A DNA stretch of 64,000 nt from Enterobacter cloacae complex sp. ECNIH7 (GTDB lineage Bacteria; Pseudomonadota; Gammaproteobacteria; Enterobacterales; Enterobacteriaceae): contig NZ_CP017990.1 in assembly GCF_002208095.1 (NCBI RefSeq), positions 3,162,001 to 3,226,000 of the forward strand, in the 5' to 3' direction. Position 1 is the stretch's first letter; every line of letters starts with the position of its first letter. A program made the translations under genes and the position numbers. Shown here piece by piece: positions 33,116 through 42,302 of the stretch. Below the pieces are notes generated by a model. That model saw nothing but the letters and a program-made list of their open reading frames with translations. It did no database searches and was not told the DNA's origin.

Positions 33116-34120
33116 ATGAAATTTCTGGTAACGGGCACAGCTGGTTTTATCGGTTCGAATGTCAGTAAACGCCTACTTGAGGCCGGTCATCAGGTTGTCG
33201 GTATTGATAACCTGAATGACTACTACGATGTCAATTTGAAGCTGGCGCGTCTGGAACGGCTACAGTCTGAGCGTTTCACCTTCCACAAGATGGAATTAGC
33301 TGACCGGGAAGGGATGGCAGCGCTTTTCGCCGATGAGAAGTTTGATCGGGTCATTCATCTGGCCGCACAGGCAGGCGTACGTTACTCCCTGGAAAATCCG
33401 CACGCGTATGCGGATGCGAACTTAATTGGTCATCTTAACGTGCTGGAAGGGTGCCGCCACAACAGCGTTCAACATTTGCTGTATGCTTCATCCAGCTCCG
33501 TATATGGCCTCAACCGCAAAATGCCCTTCTCCACTGACGATTCCGTGGATCACCCGGTTTCACTTTATGCCGCGACCAAAAAAGCCAATGAGCTTATGTC
33601 GCACACCTATTCGCATCTCTACAACCTGCCGACCACCGGGTTGCGCTTCTTTACCGTATACGGTCCGTGGGGACGCCCGGACATGGCGCTGTTTAAATTT
33701 ACTAAGGCGATGATTGAAGGCAAAAGCATCGATGTCTATAACTACGGTAAGATGAAGCGCGATTTCACCTACATCGATGATATTGCTGAAGCGATTATTC
33801 TCCTGCAGGATGTCATCCCGCAGCCTGACGCAGGCTGGACCGTTGAGACCGGCTCCCCGGCAACCAGCTCAGCACCTTACCGCGTTTACAACATCGGTAA
33901 TAGCTCGCCAGTTGAACTGATGGATTACATCACCGCGCTGGAAGACGCGCTGGGCAAGAAAGCCGAGAAAAATATGCTGCCACTCCAGCCGGGCGACGTA
34001 CTGGAAACCAGCGCCGACACGAAAGCGCTCTATGAGGTGATCGGTTTTAAACCGCAAACCTCAGTCAAAGACGGCGTGAAGAACTTCGTTGACTGGTACC
34101 GCGAGTTTTACAAAGTCTGA
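33116..34120 (+). CDS. uge: UDP-glucuronate 4-epimerase (Uge/Gla-type)
   Basis: This extended SDR enzyme should interconvert UDP-glucuronate and UDP-galacturonate. The start at ATG 33116 ([13 protein letters not shown]) is chosen for AGGGAAGAT just before it and the classical Rossmann start; 334 residues result. Motifs are [19 protein letters not shown] and the catalytic pair in [24 protein letters not shown] and [15 protein letters not shown] are typical of glucuronate epimerases such as Klebsiella Uge. It is divergent from wzzB and faces ugd, whose product is its substrate. GalA could feed the LPS core or the O-unit. Confidence 0.9.
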   Translation: MKFLVTGTAGFIGSNVSKRLLEAGHQVVGIDNLNDYYDVNLKLARLERLQSERFTFHKMELADREGMAALFADEKFDRVIHLAAQAGVRYSLENPHAYADANLIGHLNVLEGCRHNSVQHLLYASSSSVYGLNRKMPFSTDDSVDHPVSLYAATKKANELMSHTYSHLYNLPTTGLRFFTVYGPWGRPDMALFKFTKAMIEGKSIDVYNYGKMKRDFTYIDDIAEAIILLQDVIPQPDAGWTVETGSPATSSAPYRVYNIGNSSPVELMDYITALEDALGKKAEKNMLPLQPGDVLETSADTKALYEVIGFKPQTSVKDGVKNFVDWYREFYKV

Positions 34121-34124
34121 AAAT

Positions 34125-34154
34125 AAAAAACCCGGCAAATCAGCCGGGTTTTTT
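34125..34154. terminator. Bidirectional terminator between uge and ugd
   Basis: The stem AAAAAACCCGGC/GCCGGGTTTTTT with an AAATCA loop serves the two convergent genes. Confidence 0.93.
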
Positions 34155-34169
34155 CATCATGAAAGAGAT

Positions 34170-35336
34170 TTAGTCGCTACCGAAGAGATCGCGGGTATAG
34201 ACTTTGTCTGCGACGTCAGCCAGCTCTTCCGCCATGCGGTTCGAGATAATGACATCCGCTTCTTTTTTGAAGGCATCCAGATCGCGGATCACACGGGAAT
34301 TGAAGAACTGATCTTCCTGCATGGCAGGCTCATAGATAATGACCTCAACGCCTTTCGCCTTGATGCGCTTCATAATCCCCTGAATGGAAGAGGCGCGGAA
34401 ATTATCGGAACCGCTCTTCATGATCAGACGGTACACGCCCACCACTTTCGGCTGGCGCGCAAGGATGGAATCGGAGATGAAATCTTTACGCGTACGGTTA
34501 GCGTCAACAATCGCCGATATCAGGTTATTCGGCACGGCCTGGTAGTTTGCCAGCAGCTGCTTGGTATCTTTTGGCAGGCAATAACCACCGTAGCCAAATG
34601 ACGGGTTGTTATAGTGGTTGCCAATACGCGGGTCGAGGCAAACCCCTTCAATAATTTGGCGGGTGTTCAGCCCAAGACTTTCTGCATAGCTGTCGAGCTC
34701 ATTGAAGTACGCGACTCGCATTGCCAGATAGGTGTTTGCGAAAAGCTTAATCGCCTCCGCTTCGGTGGAGTCCGTGAACAGCACCGGAATATCTTTCTTC
34801 ACTGCGCCTTCCTGAAGCAGCGCGGCGAAACGTTCAGCACGCTCAGAGCGTTCGCCAATAACGATACGGGAAGGATGCAGGTTATCGTAAAGCGCTCTCC
34901 CCTCACGCAGGAACTCTGGCGAGAAGAAGATATTATCAATACCAAACTTTTCTTTGATGGATTTGGTAAAGCCGACAGGAATGGTCGATTTAATAACCAT
35001 CACCGCATCAGGATTAATCGCAATAACATCTTTGATAACCGCTTCTACGGTTGAGGTGTTGAAATAGTTGGTTTTTGGATCGTAGTCAGTAGGCGTCGCA
35101 ATGATGACGTAATCCGCATCGCGGTATGCATCTTCTTTATCTGTCGTGGCGCGGAAATTCAGCGGTTTATTGCTGAGATAGTCCTGGATTTCTTTGTCGA
35201 CAATCGGCGATTTCTTCTGATTGAGCATATCCACTTTGGCCTGTACGATATCCAGCGCAACCACTTCATGGTTCTGAGCAATCAGAATGCCGTTAGAAAG
35301 ACCGACATACCCTGTTCCGGAAATTGTTATTTTCAT
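34170..35336 (-). CDS. ugd: UDP-glucose 6-dehydrogenase Ugd
   Basis: Ugd oxidises UDP-glucose to UDP-glucuronate, used for colanic acid, aminoarabinose modification of lipid A and, through the epimerase next door, galacturonate. The 388-residue protein has the NAD motif [10 protein letters not shown], the STIPVGFTK and [12 protein letters not shown] blocks, and the catalytic Cys about residue 253 in [11 protein letters not shown]. It ends in the terminator shared with uge. Upstream lies a 424-base AT-rich gap. Its promoter should lie there, but no regulatory box is clear enough to call. Confidence 0.97.
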   Translation of the reverse strand: MKITISGTGYVGLSNGILIAQNHEVVALDIVQAKVDMLNQKKSPIVDKEIQDYLSNKPLNFRATTDKEDAYRDADYVIIATPTDYDPKTNYFNTSTVEAVIKDVIAINPDAVMVIKSTIPVGFTKSIKEKFGIDNIFFSPEFLREGRALYDNLHPSRIVIGERSERAERFAALLQEGAVKKDIPVLFTDSTEAEAIKLFANTYLAMRVAYFNELDSYAESLGLNTRQIIEGVCLDPRIGNHYNNPSFGYGGYCLPKDTKQLLANYQAVPNNLISAIVDANRTRKDFISDSILARQPKVVGVYRLIMKSGSDNFRASSIQGIMKRIKAKGVEVIIYEPAMQEDQFFNSRVIRDLDAFKKEADVIISNRMAEELADVADKVYTRDLFGSD

Positions 35337-35760
35337 TGATTTAACTTCTTTAGATTAAGTGTCCGGGAGCGACTATCGCCCCACCGCAATAGGCAACTTT
35401 TGAGGTTTTTACCTCGTGTGGAGAGTTAATGTCAAGGCGTATAAACGACCGGAAAAATTAAATATTGCAGTATTTTATACTGCTTTTAAATCTGCAGGAT
35501 GGTTCAGGCAAGGTAGCGTGCGGACATCGTGGCTGGAAAAAAACTGAGCGAGAGATAGGTTTTCTTCATATGGCTAAATTAATTCAGATTAATCCCCCCT
35601 AAGTTAGCATATAGATAGCTAATCCAGAATAGAGGTTCGCGAATTTTATGGTAGGTAACGTTATTTTTAAAACTTATGGCCATTACTTCTACAAAGCTTC
35701 CCACTTAAATAATCTTTTGCTAAAATGTTATAACATTAAACTAATCTGATCGGGGATAAT
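35337..35760. other. AT-rich divergent intergenic region, ugd / fdtC-like gene
   Basis: These 424 bases have no gene on either strand. They must hold the leftward ugd promoter and the rightward promoter of the acetyltransferase gene. An ops-like sequence is at 35504-35521. Near the right end are AT-rich stretches including the palindrome ATGTTATAACAT, and CGGGGATAAT serves as ribosome site. Base composition falls sharply compared with ugd, suggesting acquired DNA. Confidence 0.6.
35504..35521 (+). promoter_or_regulatory. Degenerate JUMPstart/ops-like element
   Basis: TCAGGCAAGGTAGCGTGC matches 14 of 18 bases of the JUMPstart 3' end (CCAGGGGCGGTAGCGTGC), with the GGTAGCGTGC core intact. It stands on the plus strand, 240 bases before the acetyltransferase gene. 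The full ops core GGCGGTAGCGTG matches at 9 of 12 positions, so RfaH recruitment is possible but not shown. Confidence 0.45.
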
Positions 35761-36225
35761 ATGAAAATTCATCCATTAAGTGATGTAAAATCGAAGAACA
35801 TTGGAGCAGGCACGACTGTTTGGCAATACGCAGTGATATTCGAACATGCGGTAATAGGTGAAAATTGCAATATTTGTGCACACACTCTTATCGAAAATAA
35901 AGTACTTATTGGCGATAATGTAACTATAAAATCAGGTGTGTACTTATGGGATGGCATTACCTTAGAAGATAATGTATTTATTGGCCCCTGCGCTGCATTT
36001 ACCAACGATATGTATCCGAGGTCAAAACAATACTCCTCAGAATATCCTAAGACACTTATAAAAAAAGGCGCATCCGTTGGTGCCAATGCAACAATTTTAC
36101 CAGGCATTACAATAGGTTACAATAGCATTGTTGGTGCTGGTTCTGTTGTAACAAAAGATATTCCCGATAATGTTATCGTTGCTGGCAACCCGGCTAAGAT
36201 AATACGTCAAATTTCTGATAAATAA
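35761..36225 (+). CDS. fdtC: dTDP-3-amino-3,6-dideoxyhexose N-acetyltransferase, FdtC/QdtC-like
   Basis: This 154-residue left-handed beta-helix protein resembles the WlbB/QdtC/FdtC group, which N-acetylates 3-amino dTDP- or UDP-sugars. It starts [10 protein letters not shown]; hexapeptide repeats run from about 12 to 60 and 95 to 140. The family blocks are [39 protein letters not shown] and [22 protein letters not shown]. The gene is AT-rich like the O-antigen operon but lies outside it, between ugd and gnd, on the opposite strand. It would complete the RmlA-RmlB-FdtA-FdtB pathway, which lacks an obvious 3-N-acetyltransferase in the main cluster. The exact sugar is not decided by the sequence. 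Confidence 0.82.
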   Translation: MKIHPLSDVKSKNIGAGTTVWQYAVIFEHAVIGENCNICAHTLIENKVLIGDNVTIKSGVYLWDGITLEDNVFIGPCAAFTNDMYPRSKQYSSEYPKTLIKKGASVGANATILPGITIGYNSIVGAGSVVTKDIPDNVIVAGNPAKIIRQISDK

Positions 36226-36570
36226 CACACTTACAATACTCGTACTTGTTGAATTTACAGTGTCGCCGTGAGGATTTGGCTATTATACTGGCGAACACAG
36301 CCGGTTCAATATCGGTTTTAAATACATATCAATTGCTGATGCGATAAATGTATAATTGCTAAATGCAATTCTATAAAAATCTAATTAACATTCTTTCAGA
36401 ACGTAATTTAAAGACTTTGATTAAGGACATTGACGAACAGCAATCTAAGCTTTATATAAAAAAGCCTGAGCCCATAAGTAATGGGCTCAGGCTCTAAAGT
36501 TTTTCAGATTGAACTAACAAGCTTTAACTTTTCATTACAAGTCTCGCATGCAACCAAAAGTATTGAGAGA
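36226..36570. other. AT-rich intergenic region between fdtC-like gene and gnd
   Basis: The 345 bases hold the gnd terminator at 36455-36493 and no convincing gene. A 44-codon frame (36363-36497) starts MQFYKNLINI but lacks a clear ribosome site and ends inside the terminator stem. Composition is low in GC, as in the preceding gene. Confidence 0.6.
36455..36493 (-). terminator. gnd terminator
   Basis: A 13-pair perfect stem AGCCTGAGCCCAT/ATGGGCTCAGGCT with a five-base loop is followed on the minus strand by a T-run. It lies 80 bases after the gnd stop. On the plus strand a T-run follows after seven bases, so it may also stop transcription from the fdtC-like gene. Confidence 0.88.
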
Positions 36571-37977
36571 TCAACCTAACCACTCGGTGTGGAACACACC
36601 TTCCTTATCAGTACGTTTATAGGTGTGCGCGCCGAAGTAGTCACGCTGCGCCTGGATCAGGTTGGCAGGCAGAACTTCAGCACGATAGCTGTCATAGTAA
36701 GCCACCGCAGCGGAGAAGGTTGGAACCGGAATACCGTTCTGTACCGCGTAAGCAACCACGTCACGCAGCGCCTGCTGGTATTCGTCCGCAATCTTCTTGA
36801 AGTATGGTGCCAGCAGAAGGTTGGCGATACCGGCGTTTTCAGCATAGGCATCGGTGATTTTCTGCAGGAACTGCGCACGAATGATGCAACCCGCGCGGAA
36901 GATCTTCGCGATTTCACCGTAGTTCAGATCCCAGTTGTTCTCGTCTGACGCCGCACGCAGCTGAGAGAAGCCCTGCGCGTAAGAAACGATTTTACCCAGG
37001 TACAGGGCACGACGCACTTTCTCAACAAATTCAGCTTTATCACCCGCTGGTTTAGCCTGAGGGCCAGACAATACTTTAGATGCCGCGACGCGCTGCTCTT
37101 TCAGGGAAGAGATGTAACGCGCGAAGACGGATTCGGTGATAAGAGACAGCGGTTCGCCCAGATCCAGAGAGCTCTGGCTGGTCCATTTACCGGTACCTTT
37201 GTTCGCAGCTTCATCCAGAATCACATCAACCAGGTATTTACCCTCTTCATCTTTTTTCGTGAAGATATCTTTGGTGATGTCGATCAGGTAGCTGTTCAGC
37301 TCGCCTTTATTCCACTCCGTAAAGGTTTCAGCCAGCTCTTCGTTGGAGAGGTTCAGGCCGCCTTTCAGCAGGGAGTATGCTTCAGCAATCAGCTGCATGT
37401 CACCGTATTCGATGCCGTTGTGAACCATCTTAACATAATGGCCTGCACCGTCCGGACCGATATAGGTCACACACGGCTCGCCATCTTCCGCAACGGCTGC
37501 GATTTTGGTCAGGATTGGCGCAACCAGTTCATACGCTTCTTTTTGACCGCCAGGCATGATAGATGGCCCTTTCAGCGCGCCCTCTTCACCACCGGAAACC
37601 CCGGTACCGATGAAGTTGAAACCTTCTGCAGACAGCTCACGGTTACGACGAATAGTGTCCAGGAAGAAGGTGTTACCCCCATCAATGATGATGTCACCTT
37701 TATTGAGGTAAGGCTTCAGGGAGTCGATAGCTGCATCGGTACCTGCGCCTGCTTTCACCATTAACAGGATACGACGCGGGGTTTCCAGAGACTCAACGAA
37801 TTCTTTAACCGTATAGAAGGGAACCAGTTTCTTGCCTGGATTTTCGGCAATCACTTCTTCGGTCTTATCACGGGAGCGGTTGAAAACGGAGACGGTATAA
37901 CCACGGCTCTCGATGTTGAGCGCCAGGTTGCGCCCCATCACTGCCATACCGACGACGCCGATCTGTTGTTTGGACAT
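36571..37977 (-). CDS. gnd: 6-phosphogluconate dehydrogenase Gnd
   Basis: Gnd decarboxylates 6-phosphogluconate to ribulose 5-phosphate with NADP+, in the pentose phosphate pathway. The 468-residue length is standard. Motifs include [15 protein letters not shown] (cofactor), GGNTFFLDT, the [21 protein letters not shown] signature region and catalytic Lys in [14 protein letters not shown] content is typical of the core genome, although AT-rich acquired DNA lies on both sides. gnd is the usual right-hand border of enterobacterial O-antigen loci and often recombines with them. Confidence 0.98.
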   Translation of the reverse strand: MSKQQIGVVGMAVMGRNLALNIESRGYTVSVFNRSRDKTEEVIAENPGKKLVPFYTVKEFVESLETPRRILLMVKAGAGTDAAIDSLKPYLNKGDIIIDGGNTFFLDTIRRNRELSAEGFNFIGTGVSGGEEGALKGPSIMPGGQKEAYELVAPILTKIAAVAEDGEPCVTYIGPDGAGHYVKMVHNGIEYGDMQLIAEAYSLLKGGLNLSNEELAETFTEWNKGELNSYLIDITKDIFTKKDEEGKYLVDVILDEAANKGTGKWTSQSSLDLGEPLSLITESVFARYISSLKEQRVAASKVLSGPQAKPAGDKAEFVEKVRRALYLGKIVSYAQGFSQLRAASDENNWDLNYGEIAKIFRAGCIIRAQFLQKITDAYAENAGIANLLLAPYFKKIADEYQQALRDVVAYAVQNGIPVPTFSAAVAYYDSYRAEVLPANLIQAQRDYFGAHTYKRTDKEGVFHTEWLG

Positions 37978-38129
37978 TACATACTCCTGTCAGGTGTGGT
38001 TCTCAGCACGTACGGCTGAGTATTTCAATATTCTTAGTATCTTAGCGGATAGATGTCTTGCGATAAACGTTTATCTAAACTTTTTATTTCTTAAAAGCAC
38101 CTTTGGAAAAGGCATCCTGTTGTTATAAC

Positions 38130-38939
38130 TCACTTGCGAAGAACAGTTGAATATAACAAAGATAAAAATGAGACAGGAATAAGTCTTAAGGGTATTCTGA
38201 TTGACAGGTTTCTAATCAATTCAAAAAAACTAAGATAACCTGTTCTATAAAAATTGACCTGTGCAGCGAACTCTGATTTCGCATATTTTAGACCAGAGCG
38301 TCTAGCAGCCATTCCATTTCCAGCTCTGGCATATACTAGCGTCTCAGGCAAATTAGCAGTAATAACACCATTTTGAATCATTCTGACCCATAGCGCATAG
38401 TCTTCATACAAATATTCACGTTGGTAACCACCAGCGGCTAATACCAAGTCCTTTTTGAAGGCTACAGCCATATGATTGAATGGATTTCTTTTTTTGGAAA
38501 ATTGTAAAATTTTTGAATGCGTCAACGGCAGTTTGCGATAGGCATAAACATCATCAACAGACTCCCTGAACTCACCAACAGTTGAACTCAACAAACCTAC
38601 ATCAGGATTATCCTCAAAGTATTCTACTTGTTTCATGAAACGGTCTTTGTGACATATATCATCAGTATCCATTCTAAAAACAATATTATTACTGCAAGAC
38701 CTCAACCCAATATTTAACGCTTCACCTAAACCCACGTTGTTTTCAATTTTTACGATTTTAACGGGTAATTTTTCTGACCATTTGATTATACATTCATTCA
38801 ATTCAGTAGTGACTGGACCATCGAAAACAATGACGATTTCATCAGGGAAGTAAGTTTGGTTACACAAACTGGCAAGACATGAATGTAGAAAATCTGGGGA
38901 CTCTTTTATATAGAGAGATAGTAAGACACTTATTTTCAT
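38130..38939 (-). CDS. O-antigen glycosyltransferase, family 2
   Basis: This 269-residue enzyme should add one sugar of the O-unit at the cytoplasmic face of the inner membrane. The start MKISVLLSLY at 38939 follows GGGATTATTC. The GT-A domain has VIVFDGP for the nucleotide site and RMDTDD as the DxD metal motif, then the acceptor-side EDYALWVRM. It resembles AmsE-like enzymes. A C-terminal amphipathic or membrane-attached helix occupies the last 40 residues. It is the last gene of the leftward operon; donor and linkage are unknown. GC is low. Confidence 0.85.
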   Translation of the reverse strand: MKISVLLSLYIKESPDFLHSCLASLCNQTYFPDEIVIVFDGPVTTELNECIIKWSEKLPVKIVKIENNVGLGEALNIGLRSCSNNIVFRMDTDDICHKDRFMKQVEYFEDNPDVGLLSSTVGEFRESVDDVYAYRKLPLTHSKILQFSKKRNPFNHMAVAFKKDLVLAAGGYQREYLYEDYALWVRMIQNGVITANLPETLVYARAGNGMAARRSGLKYAKSEFAAQVNFYRTGYLSFFELIRNLSIRIPLRLIPVSFLSLLYSTVLRK

Positions 38940-38961
38940 GAATAATCCCAAATAAAAACCG

Positions 38962-39879
38962 TCATTTATTTCTTGATACTGTCTGTAACCACTCGAGGAA
39001 CTGAGCTATTCCAGAGTTGATATCCGTGTAGTTGTAATTACCAATTTCATCTAATATTCGCTTGTTACAGAGAATATTAGACTTAATAATATTATCGTTA
39101 GGAGTATATTTAACTTGTATATTGTAATTTGGTAAGTGTTGACGGACAGCTGTTAAAATTGATAAAGTTGATTCGCCAGTACATGAACCTATATTGTATA
39201 TATTATGCCGTGGGTTTTCTATGCAAAATAGCGAATAAAACATATTAACGAAATCTTTTATATATATATAATCTCTTACCTCATTTCCACTACCCCAAAC
39301 ATCAACAACCTGACCAGAAATTATGCGACCAGTAATGACTGCAATCAACCCTTGATTTCCTGTTACTGTTTGATGCGGCCCATAAGGATTTGAAGGTCTA
39401 ATTATCAGAAATTGTTTTTTCTTTTGAGCACCACATGACTTTACATAAGCTTCAAGATCGATTTTACTTTTCCCATAGTCACAAACAGCTTCAAGATGTT
39501 CGTTTTCATGATGGGGGCGTTCACTGCTCTTATATACTCTTCCTCCAGAAGAGAAAAAAATAAAACGTTTAACAATGTCGAAAATTTCATTTATCAGATA
39601 TTTGTTTTCTTCAAGCAAGGACTGATAATTTCTGACTTTTGAATTCACAGAGAAAGTGTTTATTAGATATAATGCCGTGTCAATTTCAAGACTCTTGAGA
39701 TATTCTTTCTTAGCATTAATACCCGTTAAATCAGCTTCAACAAAGGTAATTTTCTCTTCAAAACCTAAGGGTATACTTCTTCCATAAATGATCACGTCAT
39801 AATTATGTTGTAAAAAATGTTCAATGAGGTTAACCCCAATAAATCCTGAACCTCCTAATATAAGAATCTTTTTTTTCAC
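38962..39879 (-). CDS. NAD-dependent epimerase/dehydratase in O-antigen cluster
   Basis: This 305-residue extended SDR protein probably modifies a nucleotide sugar for the O-unit. The Rossmann motif GGSGFIG is at residues 9-15, the Ser region is FFSSGGRVY, and the catalytic pair is in CDYGKSK. RPSNPYGPHQ and DVWGSGNEVRDYIYIKD are family blocks for nucleotide-sugar binding. It is too divergent to assign as GalE, Gmd or RmlB type. Its start overlaps the upstream GT4 gene by four bases, so both are coupled. Its product could be the third or fourth sugar's precursor. Confidence 0.78.
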   Translation of the reverse strand: MKKKILILGGSGFIGVNLIEHFLQHNYDVIIYGRSIPLGFEEKITFVEADLTGINAKKEYLKSLEIDTALYLINTFSVNSKVRNYQSLLEENKYLINEIFDIVKRFIFFSSGGRVYKSSERPHHENEHLEAVCDYGKSKIDLEAYVKSCGAQKKKQFLIIRPSNPYGPHQTVTGNQGLIAVITGRIISGQVVDVWGSGNEVRDYIYIKDFVNMFYSLFCIENPRHNIYNIGSCTGESTLSILTAVRQHLPNYNIQVKYTPNDNIIKSNILCNKRILDEIGNYNYTDINSGIAQFLEWLQTVSRNK

Positions 39880-40955
39880 ATATCCCTCTTATATATTTCT
39901 GTATAAATTGATTCGGAGTAATTAACAAGCGAGGGCCAATTATGTTCTTTCATAATATATTCTCGAGCGCGCATGGTCATATTATCTATTGAACTACTAT
40001 CCATATTGAGTACAGATAAGATTAACTCAGCAACGTCATTAGCCGTTGTCTCGCACTCCCATCCAATTTGGTATTTTTTAATAATACTCGTCATATTTAC
40101 CCCTCGAGTTACAAGGCACGGTAAACCAGCGTCCAAAGCTTCAAGTATAGCCATTGGAAACCCTTCATATCTTGAAGTCAAAATAAAAACATCCTTGTCA
40201 TGTAGCATAGAGTTTTTATCTTTTCCATATATTGGGCCATTGAAAGTCACACCTGGAAAATTGAGTTTTTGGATACGACCATTAAGCTCACTCTCCTCTT
40301 TGTTATTCCCTTTACCATATATAGAAAGATCTAAATTTTTCATATCATATTTATCTTTCAATATCTCCAAAGCATCCAGGAGAATGTCGGTACCTTTATG
40401 TGAGAAATCTATTCTCGAAAGATAAACAAATTTATATGGTTGACATTTATTTCTGAATATTTTGCCTTTTGTCTGAATACTTGAAAGTCCGTTACCTTCA
40501 TAAAAGAAATCAGAATTCCACTGAACTGAGTTTTTAGCTTCATCTTCATTTGTAAAAATGACAGCACTCGCATTATTTACAAAACGCTTAAAGAAAAGAA
40601 AATTAGCCAATGTTTTTTTTATAATTGATTTTTTCTGCGCACTGACAGTTAGACTGGAATGAGGTTTAACAAAATATTTTTTTCCTCGAGACAATATTTT
40701 TTTCGCCAAATTAATATAGTTGTAAAAATACAACCCATGGAAAATAAATAAATCATAATCATCAAGAATTTTATCATTAACATCATATTTATTAATAACT
40801 TCAAACTCAGATGAATTATATACATCATTAACACAGTAGAGTGCGCTTTCCATTTTTTTACTGTATTTATTTTGCATTTCTATCATTTCAGGTAGCAAAC
40901 GGCCAATACCATTTGATGCTTCAATTTTATTCCCAACGATATGTAATACTTTCAT
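39876..40955 (-). CDS. O-antigen glycosyltransferase, family 4
   Basis: This 359-residue GT-B enzyme is a retaining glycosyltransferase. The N-terminal domain begins MKVLHIVGNK. The C-terminal domain has FVYLSRIDFSHKGTDILLDA and the EX7E motif in EGFPMAILEALDAGLPCLVT. It should transfer one sugar to the growing undecaprenyl-linked unit in the cytoplasm. Donor is unknown. Codon use is AT-rich with rare codons, typical of acquired O-antigen genes. Confidence 0.85.
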   Translation of the reverse strand: MKVLHIVGNKIEASNGIGRLLPEMIEMQNKYSKKMESALYCVNDVYNSSEFEVINKYDVNDKILDDYDLFIFHGLYFYNYINLAKKILSRGKKYFVKPHSSLTVSAQKKSIIKKTLANFLFFKRFVNNASAVIFTNEDEAKNSVQWNSDFFYEGNGLSSIQTKGKIFRNKCQPYKFVYLSRIDFSHKGTDILLDALEILKDKYDMKNLDLSIYGKGNNKEESELNGRIQKLNFPGVTFNGPIYGKDKNSMLHDKDVFILTSRYEGFPMAILEALDAGLPCLVTRGVNMTSIIKKYQIGWECETTANDVAELILSVLNMDSSSIDNMTMRAREYIMKEHNWPSLVNYSESIYTEIYKRDM

Positions 40956-40999
40956 ATATTCACCAAGATAATTTATATCTCATTTATTAAAACAAAAAA

Positions 41000-42292
41000 T
41001 CAGCATAAATCATTGTTTTTTATTTTACAGGATAATTCAATGATCTTTATCGTTGCGAGGTAAAATATCATTAATACGATCATACAAAACCAAGACTTGA
41101 AGAAAAGAAAATATGAAAAGTCATTTACGATAGGTAAAGTCAAAATAGATACGATGTAAACACTACTAGCATAAGCCCTATCTATCTTGCTGAAAATTTC
41201 TTTAAGAAAATATAAACCAATTATATTTAGGGCCACAAAAAATGGGCCAAGTATTAAAGAAGCATCACCAAAAATCGACCAAGCGTGTGCCTGGAAATAG
41301 CTATTGGAATTGACCCATGCGTCACCAGCGGTTGGAAAGAATATAGTGATAATTTCAGCTGCCGGATCTACTGCATATATGCCAAAAAGCCCTCCTAATG
41401 GCATCCCGTAAGCAATACGAGAAAGATCCGGAGTCAGTGCCTGATAAATCATAAAGGACCCTTCAGTCTGACCTATGAACAACCTAGCTAAAACTGAATC
41501 AAATACTTCTCCAAATGGTATATTGTGCAAAAGTATAAAGAATGCACATAAGAGCATTAGACTCATTGCAGGAATAATAGATATAATTATGTAATTAATA
41601 CGTCTTGTTGATTTTAAATATAGAATAAAAAGAATAAACAGTACAACGATAAGTTTAGATTTTTGCATGTCGTACATGCTATATATTATTATTAATAGAA
41701 GATTAATACGAAAAAGTAACCTGCCATACAAAAATTTCTTTTTATGGCAGTATGAATATACAAGTGATATATAAGGAAAATAGACAAATATATAACCAAT
41801 AAACAAACCACCAAATCCAACTTCATTCTTGAGTATTTGAGCTTTCGCTAAAGCTGCCCCATCAAAATCTCCTTTCATTGCCATTATAAAAGGAATATCA
41901 CCAACTGAAAATATTTTTATAAATATTACCGCAAAGGAAAAAAATGTAATTAGCTTTACACGCAGATGTGTTGTATTTAATTTTGAAATATCAACATCAA
42001 ATCGACAAATATAAGATGCAAGAGAAATCATAAGAAGAAGAATTGATATTGACAGAAACGTATATCTAAATGTTTCTATTTTTTTTTCATCTGTTATAAG
42101 TGCATCAACACCGAACGACATTGGATAATTTAAAAAGGCCACTAATATTGTACCAGGAACGATCTCTACAAACAGGGCCAAAAGGAAAATCGCCCCCAAC
42201 ACAGTTGGCCTGAAGCTAAAAATACGTAACCGGAAATTTGCAAATAAAGTAATTATCGCAAAAAATAGCAACAACATCACATTAATAGCCAT
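41000..42292 (-). CDS. wzy: O-antigen polymerase Wzy
   Basis: Wzy links flipped O-units into chains at the periplasmic face. This 430-residue protein is almost wholly hydrophobic, with about eleven membrane helices and one larger periplasmic loop near residues 290-345 that contains YGMPLGGLFGIYAVDP. Wzy proteins share little sequence, so the call rests on topology, length, and on being the only such protein in a cluster that also encodes Wzx and Wzz. It lies ten bases from the next gene upstream. Confidence 0.85.
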   Translation of the reverse strand: MAINVMLLLFFAIITLFANFRLRIFSFRPTVLGAIFLLALFVEIVPGTILVAFLNYPMSFGVDALITDEKKIETFRYTFLSISILLLMISLASYICRFDVDISKLNTTHLRVKLITFFSFAVIFIKIFSVGDIPFIMAMKGDFDGAALAKAQILKNEVGFGGLFIGYIFVYFPYISLVYSYCHKKKFLYGRLLFRINLLLIIIYSMYDMQKSKLIVVLFILFILYLKSTRRINYIIISIIPAMSLMLLCAFFILLHNIPFGEVFDSVLARLFIGQTEGSFMIYQALTPDLSRIAYGMPLGGLFGIYAVDPAAEIITIFFPTAGDAWVNSNSYFQAHAWSIFGDASLILGPFFVALNIIGLYFLKEIFSKIDRAYASSVYIVSILTLPIVNDFSYFLFFKSWFCMIVLMIFYLATIKIIELSCKIKNNDLC

Positions 42293-42302
42293 CTGTATCT
42301 CT

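Noticed and set aside
36363..36497. 44-codon ORF (MQFYKNLINI...) between the fdtC-like gene and gnd
   Set aside because: There is no convincing ribosome site, it ends inside the gnd terminator stem, and I recognise no family. It may be a decayed fragment, but that cannot be supported.
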